Shown here piece after piece: positions 1-11,600 of a stretch of DNA of 64,000 nt. Under the pieces are notes generated by a model. That model had not been told where the DNA came from. It searched no databases and worked only from the letters and a program-made list of their open reading frames with translations. Made by a program: the position numbers and the translations under genes. Position 1 is the first letter of the stretch. Each line of letters begins with the position of its first letter. The DNA is taken from assembly GCF_023856365.1 (NCBI RefSeq), contig NC_064542.1, positions 6,379,363 through 6,443,362 of the forward strand. The letters are read 5' to 3'. Source of the DNA: Brienomyrus brachyistius. Taxonomy: Eukaryota > Chordata > Actinopteri > Osteoglossiformes > Mormyridae.

Positions 1-1493
1 AACTGTTTTGTGCATTAATATATTTGATAAAATATTTTATCAAATAACTTCCATAAATATTATTTAAGCCTTTCAGGTGGATACAGAAAAGGGTTTTTCT
101 GTGAAGGTCTGGCGGTTCGAGTCAACAGCTTTTATGGAATATTTCTGAGATGTGGTCAATAGCCTTTTTTAGGTGGAGCTTCCCACTATTGCCTAAGAGG
201 GAGCAGGCGACCGCCGCTGTGTCCAGAATGCTTATCACGGAACCTACGATCTGCTCAAGCCGTACAGACCTCATCGGGAGGGGAGGCTGACAGGAAGAGG
301 CCCTGCTGCCTTTTATCTGACCTTATCGGGCGGAGAAACGATTGCGCTATAGGATTAACGAGGCGTCAATGGGCGTGGTCATACGCTTTAAAAACCAATC
401 AAATTAGTTCTGCACTTGCCGGCCGTAGGCGGGATTAGAAGATCTCGAGCACTTCTGGGCGGGGTTATGACTTGCAGGTGGGGTCTCAGCCGGAAGTGCC
501 TCGCGACTGGTCTGGCTGTCATTTAGCCTCGGTGGGCTCTGAGGGGTGAGGACTGTAGTAAAGACGCGCCTTAGATGGGAAAATAAATTAATAAATCAGT
601 TATTCTTGAAAGCAAAGCAGGTCAGGCGCTGTACGGACATGAAATCAAGCGAGAAACATATCTGACGAACTTATTGTTGGTTTATTTTTTGTTTAAATCT
701 GAGGAACTGACTGGCTAACGTTGCCAGTTAGCTAACCAGCTAGCTTTGTGAAACAGTTTAAAAATACGACACGGCTCTGTCACCGGGCAGGGACGACACG
801 GCCGAACGACGAATAACCGTACATTTTTTTTGTTTTTGGTTAAGACTCAAGCCATAAGGAAACACACCGCCGCCGGGCGTGTAGAGAGCTTCATCCGCTC
901 AGTCCGAAACGAATCTCGACGGAGACGTCGCTTTGGGAAGAGGGTAACTGGCTTAGGGTGAAAAGTCCCGAGAAAACCCGGCGAGAAGCTCGTCGAGATG
1001 CGTGTATGTAGCTAGCGAAGCCCCCATAAAGATAACGACGAAAAAAAGCTAACTGGCCCGAAGCCCGAGCAAGCAGAAGACGCCATCAGCATTTCCCTGT
1101 TGAAATGGTAGAGTCTGGATAAGGGAAAAGGGAAGAGAAGTCGGAAGGTAACATTATTGCTCTCCTGCTTTTTTTAAATCAGTATTTACCAAAGTAAATA
1201 TCTGTGGACCTTGTGACACAGAGATAACACGTAATTTACTAGCTACGGCGTTTCGAGTGTAATTAATGCGGCACTATTTTACTGGAAACGTTGTAATGGG
1301 ATCGTGGGAGCTGCTGTCCTTAGATATAAGTGGGGTTGTCAGGCAGCACTGCGTTACATTTAACTTGGTTTCACTGACATCAGTAGGCTAATCTTAAGTA
1401 ACTCACCAGGTGAGTCGCTGGCTGATTTCATTATACACATTTTCAGGCGTAAGCTTTGGTTATATGACTCATTTTCTTCTCTCCTTCTCCTAG
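1..1493 (+). promoter_or_regulatory. CPEB4: CPEB4 upstream region, CpG-rich promoter and 5' leader
   Basis: There is no open frame of note. From about 180 to 1100 the sequence is rich in CpG, as in a vertebrate housekeeping-type promoter. A CCAAT box is at 395-399 and an ETS-type CCGGAAGTG site is at 490-498. The transcription start cannot be fixed from sequence. A pyrimidine tract ending in TAG at 1491-1493 looks like a 3' splice site for the exon that carries the start codon. Candidate donors upstream are GAAG|GTAACA at 1147/1148 and a perfect CAG|GTGAGT at 1409/1410. The leader is therefore probably spliced, but the donor used is uncertain. Confidence 0.55.
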
Positions 1494-1544
1494 GAAAAAA
1501 AGAAAAGCAATAGTTTTAGGGGGAGAATATATTGGAGAACATAA

Positions 1545-2642
1545 ATGGGGGATTACGGTTTTGGAGTCTTAGTACAGAACAACACCAGTAACAAGTCAGC
1601 TTTCCCAGTAAGAATTCACCCACATCTGCAGCCCCCACATCATCAGAATGCATCCCCAGGTCCTGCATCCTATATAAATAACAGCACGCCTGCCAATGGC
1701 AATGGCACCGCCTCGGCCTGGCTTTTCCCCCCGGCGGTGGCCCACGGCAACATACAGGATGAGATTCTGGCTTCAGAGAAATCTAAAGCCCAGCAACAGG
1801 AAATACAAGAACCACAGGAAAAACAGCAGCTGTCCCCGGGCCACCAGGAAACAAGCCTCATCTCTGAGCTCGAGAACTCCCGATCGGAGGAGAGCAAGGG
1901 GGAGAATGGCTCGGGCGAGAGTGCCAATGGCAAGGAGAAGCTCTGCGTGGACTCTCCAGTGCTCGCAGGGTTTGATTATCATGAGGCATCAGGCCTGGGG
2001 ACCGCGGCCCCGTCCAGCATGTCCTCCTCTTCATCCCTGACCGGTTTTAACAGCTGGTCGGCTGCTATCCCACCCAACCCCTCCCCAATGATGAACGAAG
2101 ACGTCAACTTCTTCAACCCCGCCGCCTCGGCCAACAGCGGCCCGCTGCTCTTCCAGAACTTCCCGCATCATGTCAGCCCGGGCTTTGGGGGCAGCTTTTC
2201 GCCGCAGATCGGACCCATGTCTCAGCACCACCCGCCGCACCCTCACTTCCAGCACCAACAGCACCGCCGATCCACCGCCAGCCCCCACCCTCCTCCGTTC
2301 CCCCACAGAAATGCTGCATTCAACCAGTTGTCTCATTTATCCAACAATATGAACAAGTCCCCGTCTCCGTGGGGTGGCTACCAGAGCCCCTCGCCATCAC
2401 CCTCCTCCACCTCCTGGAGCTCTGGGGGTGGCTATGGGGGCTGGGGGGGCTCCCAGGGGCGGGAATACCGCAGGGGCCTCGGGGTGGGAGTCACGCCCCT
2501 CAACAGTATCTCGCCCCTGAAGAAGTCCTTTGCCAACAATCATGTGCCGTCGCAGAAGTATTCCCGCTCCAGCCCCGGCTTCAACCCGAAGCCTTGGATG
2601 GAGGACAGCCTCGGCCGGAACGAGAGCATCTTCCCCTTTCAG
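1545..2642 (+). CDS. CPEB4: CPEB4 coding exon 1 (low-complexity N-terminal domain)
   Basis: This exon encodes 366 residues in phase 0, ending IFPFQ before the donor CAG|GTGAGG at 2643. The frame stays open to 2690, but the last 15 codons are intron read-through. The domain is rich in Ser, Pro, Gly, Gln and His. It contains the ITPLNSISPLKK-like and HHVSPGFGGSFSPQIGP-like stretches typical of CPEB2-4. In mammals this region is disordered, phosphorylated and drives condensate formation. The ATG at 1545 is chosen because the protein matches family N-termini from the first residue. Confidence 0.97.
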
Positions 2643-5600
2643 GTGAGGGTTGTCCCTATTGGTAAAATAAGGGGACAGACAAACTATTAAAAAATAATAC
2701 GTTTACTGACCTGGTAACTGATTGGTGTGGTCGTGTTTGATTATTGGGTCACTCTTTTGGTCTCATTTGAGAGAGGTGATGCAGTGTTGGGTTGTATAGG
2801 CATGCTCTATATGCCAGAGGCCTGGATGAGTAACGTCCCTGCCACTCCAGCGTTCTAAGCGTTATCTAGCCGATATAGAATGACAAGGACAAGTGTGTCA
2901 GGGGCAGCAGATTAGCTGCATTGTCTGTGGCAGCTTGGCAGATAGCAGAAGTAAGCATCATGGATACTTTGTGTTTTGCGGTGATGGTGAGCTGAAAATG
3001 AAACTGGAACCATTGTGGGTGCGATGCAGCCGTGGATCTCAGCCGTAATGTAATCTGTCATTTCCCGGCGCTTGGGTTCAGGGGGATCGCTTTTCCCTGT
3101 GTGCTCCAGCAGTGAAATATGGCCGCTTGGAAGCATGTGGTAATGTGTACAGGTTATTGATCTGGGGTCGCTGCAAGGTTGGAATGGTCAGGGGTGGGGG
3201 GGTTATTGATGCGCTCATAAGAGCTGGCCCCTTGGCCATGACAAGCCCTGTCCCACATCTCATTCTCCTCTCTTAGATCCACTGCCTTGTTGCCCATTAC
3301 TGCCTGGCTTAGCCCTGATTAAAAAAATAATAATAAACTGGGCTCCCCCTGCAGATCTTTTTGTTTTTAGCTGGGCCTGATAACGGGAGTTGTCTTGCGT
3401 TTGTATAATTGGTATCGTGGCTTGTTAGACAAGAAATAAAAAATGGGGTTGGCACCTGCCTTAAGTTCATGGAATGGATACGGAGAAAAGGATTTCTGTA
3501 AAGGTGTAGTCAAACCTGGGCCTTTTGAGGTTGAGGATTGACGTGCCCCCTGCAGTAACTTCATGGAAACGTAGCTTATTGTGCCCAGCCCCCAATCAGC
3601 TGTTATGATGATTTGACAGATTTTTCCAAGGTGACTTGCAGCTTCTGTGTTATAACAGAGCCACCGTTGGTCACTGTGCTGTGCCATTCAGGAAGTGCTC
3701 TTGGTATCCATTGAGTCAGGGTTTCATTTCTCATGCTGGCCCCCTGAAGAATAAATACATTTTCAGGTGAATAGAACTCTGCTTTGTGTCATCTGTTTTC
3801 TCACCTCTGCTATATTAATATTTACACATCAGAGCCATGCCTATATTTGCTCAGATGTCCTGGTTCTAGAGTTTTCTGTTCCTATTTTTAATAAAACTTA
3901 ATTTACCAGTGATGAGTACTGCTGCTCACTTTTGGTTGCCGCAGTGATGCACTTGCATTGGTTCCTGTTCTGGGATGAAAACTAGGAACAGGCTATGGAT
4001 TGTCTGTGAGAGTGTCTCTTCTCCCTGGGCTGCACTGGGGCTTGCTGCGTTAAAGATGCCCCCTGCTGTTTAAAAGCTGCTTAATGGGGACTCTGAATGT
4101 GGAACGATAGTTTTGCCAGGGTTCATGCTGTTTGCTAACATGCGACACCTCATACGGATGGCGCCCCCTGCCTGTTGTGCCATTTAAGCCGAAAGACCCT
4201 CCAGTGCCCCAGCCCTTAAGCCCTGTTTGGTGCCTTTCCCACATGCTCTCTGTTGTATTTTATTGCTTATGTTGAATTGGTGATGGAGTAATTTAGAATA
4301 ATTCATATCAGTCATGTCATGAACCAATATCAAAGATGGGAATTGGGCCCGATCCAGGCATTTTTTTTTATTGATCAGTTTCATTTCCCATGTCTGGCCA
4401 ATTTATCTGTTGCATAGATTAGGTTCCAGCACACGCTGCAGTAACCCTGAGGCACCTTGCTGGAAACTATCGCTATATCAGCTGTATGGAAATTCTTCAA
4501 ATCGGAAACTCAAAGTAGCCCATCGGTCACTTGAAGTGTTTGCAGAGCCATCCTTTTGAGAGGAGGTACCAGAAGAGTGCTGTTTAATACAATGAATTTA
4601 ATTAGACATTGCAGAAACATCATAAGGAAGAATACTGTGGTATTGTGAGGCTTACTCAAAGAATGCACCAATGCCTGCTGTATGTGTATACATGTTAAAA
4701 TATTTATTAAAAGATCAGATCGAGAGTAGGAATCTGCAGAATCAGATATTGAATGGATCGAATTGGATTGGTCTATCAAAATGTGAATGGGGACCTCCCA
4801 AATTCATATGTTAAGTCACTTGCCTCCCTCAAGCAGGCACTTCCTATTAATCATAAAGCAGACCATCGTCTAGACTCTGTGCAAGCTGCTGTATGTAAAA
4901 TCTAATACAATTAACCAGTGGCATGGACTGAAAAATAAGGACAATAGTCACGGTTGTGCTGGTGGAACTGAAAATGCCAGAGAAACCTTGCCAAGTGTTG
5001 ACTGTTTATTTTAATGAAAGTGAAAATATGGCTTCTTTGTACCAGGCTGCCAGCAACCACAGACTGTGAGCCTGTGTATTTTGTTTAAAAAAAGCTGCCT
5101 GACCTGTACATTTTTATTTTTTATGTTTGGCATGAAACTGGTTGATTGAAAATGGTAGATTTCTGAGACAAGCGAATATTGCCTTGGATCAAAATCACCT
5201 TCAGTGAGTCCTTGCAGTTATGGGTGGAGGTTGTTCAACCACTTTTTTTTTTTTCCTTGAGGAATGTGACTCACGCACAGCATATGCACGTGTCACTTTC
5301 ACTGCCTCTCTGCTGGAAAGGGATCCCTGGGAGAAATGATCTTGATTTGTAGAGGCTTATGTTTCTCAGGCAAGATGAACTCTCCCCATCCTCGTGTGAA
5401 AAAGGGATTGCGCCATTGGCTAAGCTGCATTATCCGGCCTTTCCTGACTGACAAGGTCAGGCTACTGTCAAACATGTAACAGAGTGCCCTGTCCCAATTA
5501 AGTTTGGTATCTGTCTGAGGGTGCATGGTACTTACTGGGGTCAGTGGCCCAAAGAGAACCTTTTCTCTGTTTTCAGGCTGTAACCTCATGAGAGAAAATA

Positions 5601-8600
5601 TCTATAGAGGTGATTAACAGTAATGTGTTTGGTGAGCCCCACAGCTCAGTGTGAAAAGCTTGTACTGACTGTGACCCAGGAAGGAGAACTTTGTCACAGA
5701 TATAATTGCAAAGCCACAGTAAGCCATACTTAACTGCGTTGGTTCTCTGAGGAACATTTTGCCGAGTTGGAGAAGGCCTGTTGACTTTTTGGTTTGTTCC
5801 CAGAGCTGCCCCTGACAGCAAATTCTTTACTGTACCTTGTCTGTTGTGCCAAAGGGCCCGTTTTGGTATTCCTTGTCCTTAGATAGCATGAACATGGCTC
5901 CCCTGTTGAGCAGTGGCAATACTGAAGTTCTCCAGGTACTCTCTGTGGTTGCTTCGTGTCCAAATGGTGCTGACTTCACCAGTCTAGAATCCATGACTTT
6001 ATTTTTGTTTGTATGTCTCTCTGTCGTGGGAGATGGTGTGAGAGAGACTTGCCAGCTGGCGGGAAGTCAGATTTAGGGATGTAACAGTGGGCCCAATGAT
6101 TATGCAGTCAGCGTGTACCGAGTGGAAAGGGAAGACCCTGTGAACACTCTTTGCTTTTATTTTACTATTTGTATCATGCTGGTTTTGAGATTTGAGTGCA
6201 TCTTTCAGTTCTCTTTTTTTAAGTGGGCTATTAAACATTAATTAGGGTAAGATACATTTTTCCAGGTAACAGATATTAGAATTAATGCAAACCAGCAGCA
6301 AGGAGCAGAAATGCTGTGTGTGCCTAAGTTTGCAGGTTCTCCTCAACGTCGTGTAGGATTCCTCCTGCTATTATGCTAATCAGCATCTCTGAATTGCCTG
6401 TAGTGTGGGTGTGCTTGTTTGTTTGTTTGTGTTTGTGGGTCCAGGGCGTACCCCTGCCCAGGGTGTACTCCTGCTCTGTGCCCTAGGCGGCCTGGTTCCT
6501 CACCCCCATGTACCTGTGCAGGATTAGCAGTTGGATGATGCATGTCGAATGGTGTAAAACCTTCAGTGGATCGTAGTAATTTCCTGAAATTAAGAATTCA
6601 AGAAAATACTGTTACCAGCTTGTAAAATCTTGGAGCTTGTGGGTGTGATGGGTTCTCATTGCACTAATAACATATGTATTGCTGAAAATGGCACTGTTGG
6701 TGTTTCTGTCTGTGGTCTATAGTTGCATTTTATGCTTGTTCGACATATAGACCTCAGGACTTTTTTTTGCACCAAACCTTGACTTTTCATTCAAATTAGC
6801 ATACACACAAAGCCATTTTTCATGTTTCCGTATAAAAGAGTTATTTAATAAGCATTAGCATTAAATTGTACTAAATGGCATGCTGCTTTCTCCAGGAGTA
6901 GCAAATTGAGAAGCAGGGAGGGTGTTTGGATGTTGCTAATGGAAGAGCCCAAAGTGCTTTACCTATCCAGCACTCAGCTGTGTGTCTGCAAAAGGGAACA
7001 GAAGACTGAGATGGTCTTTTCATGATAGATTTCAGTCGGAGGCTTACTCCACTGCTGCATCAGTCTCTCTGCCTCCCATAACCAGTGGACTAACACCTCG
7101 ACCCTACTCTTTTATCTGTCAAAAATATTGAACCTTTTACATTTCAGATTACAAACAAAATTAATGTTTTTTTTTGTGCTTGTTTGCTTAATTCAGTCTT
7201 TATCATTAGATTTGTACGTGTCTATTTTACAATTAAAATTCACCATTTGATTTCCATGTGCTGATTTCTGAGATTTTGTTTGTTTCCTTGACAAAACTGT
7301 TCCTGTTTGTATTTCCAGCTGTGAATTCTGGTGAGCAGGTTGGATCATGGGATATAGCTTTGGGCACACTTGGTAGTTTGGGTTTTGTAGGGGCTTCTGT
7401 TCTTGTACAATGCTGCATGCATTGTGCACATTACAGCAGTGTGTAGTCGTGGTTGTTAGTGCGGTCACCTGATCGTCGCCTCTGCCAATTTTGCTGATGG
7501 TTCCCAGAAGATCCATGAGTCAGGCGAGCTGTTTGATGTTTATATATTTAGATCGGGAGTGACTGTCTGACTGTTGGTGAGGTTTGAGTGAAAGTGCAGG
7601 GATGTGTATAGGACTGAGAGATGCGAGCCTTTCCCTTTACAGACACCATTTTTGGCAAACACCCCAGCACCTCCTTTGACGTTATCTTGCCCTTCATTCT
7701 CTGATGCTAAATTTCACATAACTGGGCCCTGTGAATGAATCCACTTGCAGAGGGAATTTTTCACCTTGGCCAGATTTTGCTAGATTGATATAAAGGCACT
7801 GTTGTTGGGTAAGAATATACAGCATCAAAAGATAGTTTGTATGCAGCAGTAGGTCTCTGTGGCATCCATATTTCTCACGGTGAAGCAGTAATATTTGGCT
7901 GTTTAGCGACCAGAGGTAGCCTGCTGTGTTGTTTTTTTTTTAAGATATTGTGCTTTTAAAATGGTGCAGATTCTGAAAATTTGAGTGAAATGAATATTGT
8001 GAGTGTGAAGGGAGCTCCAGATTGGTATCACCTTGCCACTGAACATTCTAATTATGATAATCAAGCATTGGATTCTTTTGGCACCGTGTTGTTGTCAAAT
8101 TTTAAAAAATGCGGATAGATGAGGGGATGATAAGTTGGGACAAGGCAGCATTTGCCAGCAATCCAGTTATTGTACATTTTGGTGTTTGTATCTCACTCAG
8201 AAACTTGGACAGCAGATAGAACGAATGTTACAATAACAACAACAAATTTATTTTTGTATAGCGCAGTTTCACGACATTACATCGTCTCAAAGCGCTTTAC
8301 GGCATTCGCACCCAAAGCCCCCAGTGAGTAAGCCAAAGGCGACAGTGGCAAGGAAAAACTCCCAAGAAGGAAGAAACCTTGGGAGGGACCAGACTCAAAG
8401 GGGGAGCCCATCCTCCAGGGGCCGGCAGGGACAGTCAAATAGGAGAGATGGTTAAGTGCCAAGTCACACTGTCCAAATCATAAGATTACAGTTTGCAAGA
8501 TGTGGAGAGCTAGGAAACCTGGTACTGGTGCCTTGGCCAGAAGAGCTGGTCCAGGCTACTGGTCTGCGTGCCTTTGTTAGGAGGGCCGCCAGAAAGGCAG

Positions 8601-11600
8601 CACAATAGGGATACATATTTGGCATTCTTCTGCAAGTCTGTCAGTAGCACAAATTACATCGCTTGCTTGTACACATGATAGCTTTTCTGAGGTATATACC
8701 AATAAAAACTTGGTTACAGAATTTAAAATTGTGGCGTTTTTGAGAAACTGATGGCATCTTCTCCTACTGAATCTCTGTTCTACATACAGTACATGTAAGC
8801 TTCCTTAGAATGACATGAGAGGCTTGGTGAGATGGTTAAGGTCTACTCACACGTACTGGGCCAATTGCATCATTTTACCCTCCATTTTATGTAGTTCAGC
8901 CCTCCTTGGGTGGCAGTACACTGCAGGATGTATACGGTAGCTCATATTTTATTACTTAATAAATATGTTGATGATCACTCTAGCAGTACTGTGCAGTCAC
9001 AAGGTTTCTGTGCTCTCGTGTTTGGCTATCAGTCCAGGCTGATGTATTTGTGAAAAGGTTATAAACCCATATTACACTGGTGTAGTGTTTGATTTGATTA
9101 TAAGCACGTGTTCACACTAGAAAGCTTGTAAGTGTGATGCTGTTGCCGTTCGCCTTTCGTGGTATGAGAGCTCATTATCGCTCAGTTTGATGAGCCTAGG
9201 TGGTTTCGTCTTTGCTCAGCACGGATGCACGCTGATTTAAAACGCTCTCCCTCCTTCCAGCAGGAACGTAGCAGGCCGTTCGATGGCTTCAACATGCACT
9301 CTCTGGAGAACTCCCTGATTGACATCATGAGGGCTGAACAGGACTCCCTAAAAGGTAACGTCTTAATCACATCTTCCAATATGCTCGCACCTGGGAGTGG
9401 GTTATAGGGAGTGCGTGTAAAACAGATCAGCTCCTGAGTACGCTGGTTAGTGACTAATATTAAACATCCTCTTTCTTTGTCTGTGATATTCTAGAACAAA
9501 TCATTGTTCCACTGACATTCCACTGGCTATGTGGAAACGCTTCAGAGAAACACTTTTGAGTTTGATTATTAAAATATTTTCTTTAAATTCTCAAGAGTGG
9601 AACCCAGGTTTTTTTTCTTTGCCCTGCCCAGCTCTGTGTTTGAACCTTTGTTAATAGGAATGGGAGAGATTACTAAGTGTTTGACATAAGATCAAAACAA
9701 TTGAAGTTTTAACTACAGAACACTTGTAGCTGTTCCTCTGAGAATCATCCTGGGTTTTTTATGATGAGGATGAGATCTGTCCTCACACACTGCTGCAAGT
9801 ACGTTGCTCCGTTTCGGTGCGTTTCTCTGTAACGTCTTAGGTGGAGCCAACCACAGACACAAACCTGAAGTAGGAATTAGAAAATCTTGCCCGAGGAAAG
9901 TGTGTGTTGAATATATGTGGAAAATATGTATAGCAAAGAACAATGTGTATATCCACAAGCTCCTCCCCCTCGGCCGTGTCCTCGGGGATACACCGACCCA
10001 CCAGCCCTGAAAATAGGAGGCCTTCAGCAAGTTTCTCACATGACGGGCAGCACCGTGCTTTCTGTTAAACGAATAAGGCGAAATTAACAAAGGCTGCTGG
10101 TGGAATGTGCAGTCGTGGCTATTGCGGGTTTAAAATAACTTACCCACCTGCCCCCTTCTCTATCAGCATGGTACGGGACCCACCTCCCCATCATGGAAGG
10201 CATGGAGCCTATCTTGTATTTCTGTCTGGATGACGCGGCCGAATTTGGACTGATTGATCTCTCGCCGGTGTAATGGGACGGACAGCACAGAAATGGCTCC
10301 GTGCCTCGTAAATCTCATCTCTAATCATTGACTACCAAAATGAAATGGATTATAGGTCCTTTCAGCTTTGCCCCACCTACATCATCGTCATGGTCACAGT
10401 GAGCTCTCCTGCTCTTTGGGGAGCGCTGCTTAGAGCAGGCTATCTGAGTCGGGCGGCATGTACATGTCCAGCTTGTATAGGACTGACTGTATCACTGCCT
10501 CGTCCCTCCCTCACTCACTCCATGCCAGTAAGCGTGTGGTGCCTGCAGACTGTCTGTGTGCCCTGCCTCCTCCCCCTTAGCGAATGTGATCCTGATGTTA
10601 GCATTCGTTTCTTCTGAATGTTAATCTCCGTGTTCCCCTGTGTGTTCAGCTTGGCTCCCAGAGGGATGTCTTCCTCGCTATATCACCCTTAACTCTTTCA
10701 GATCTGACTTCATATCTCCCACTCCTCCTTCCCTCTCGCTTGAAAGCTTGTCACTGTTCAGATTTTCCTTTTTAGTCAGTTTCAATAACACTCCTTTGCT
10801 CTTGCGCGCTGCCTGACTCTCGCGGTACCTGTCACTCTGATTTTCCTGTCCTTCGTTCCCACGCTCCCAGTCTCAGGTTCCCTTCCTGTCTTCCTGAAGA
10901 TCATGCTCGTGCTCAGGTGCGTTTCTAGGCCGTTGCACAGATATAACTCATCCTGGGGCTCTCGCTCTTCAGTCTGTCCTGCCTGCCTCTCGTCACATGC
11001 CCTCGCCACTCCTGACATTTTCTTCTTGCAGATACGCTGCCAACTGTTCCGATTTTTTATTTTTTTTTTTTTTTTTTTTTTTAAACCCAGGAAGAATTAT
11101 GGCATTATAATATTATTGGTTATAATATGGAAAGTATATTTTATTTTCTCAATAATTCTGTGAGTTTGTAATGACATCTGAACCCAGAATGCACCAGTAA
11201 ATATATTATCATTTTTAAACATTTTACTTTTACTGCCACTCTCTCATTCAGTTTCTCGTTCTAGTTAAAAATACAACAGTATTGATTGGAGGCCCTTTGC
11301 TCCTATTGAAGTAGCTCTGTGATGATTGGCTGCCTTTGGCTGCCGGTCATCATGTCAGCGCTCCGGTTGGGCAGAATGAAGAGGTGGGGCTTCTGCTGCC
11401 CAGCGTTTTCTTCATAGGAGTCTTGGTCTGTTCACTGCAGGAACATTTCTGTTATTACCATGGGCTTAGCAGACAAGCTTACAAAGGCACATGTTAACAG
11501 GGAGAGATGTTTGTTTTTCCAGTGCCCTTCAGAATGGGCATTTAAAGAGCATCTATATATTGCAGGAACAAACATTAAAGGCAAGTAAGTGATGCTTGGT

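Noticed and set aside
1670..2336. Minus-strand and +2 frames of up to 114 codons in CPEB4 exon 1
   Set aside because: They are shadows of the GC-rich N-terminal coding exon, with no independent signals.
2643..9260. HDV-like ribozyme such as the one in the mammalian CPEB3 intron
   Set aside because: This gene is CPEB4, and I could not identify the nested pseudoknot pairing by eye in its introns.
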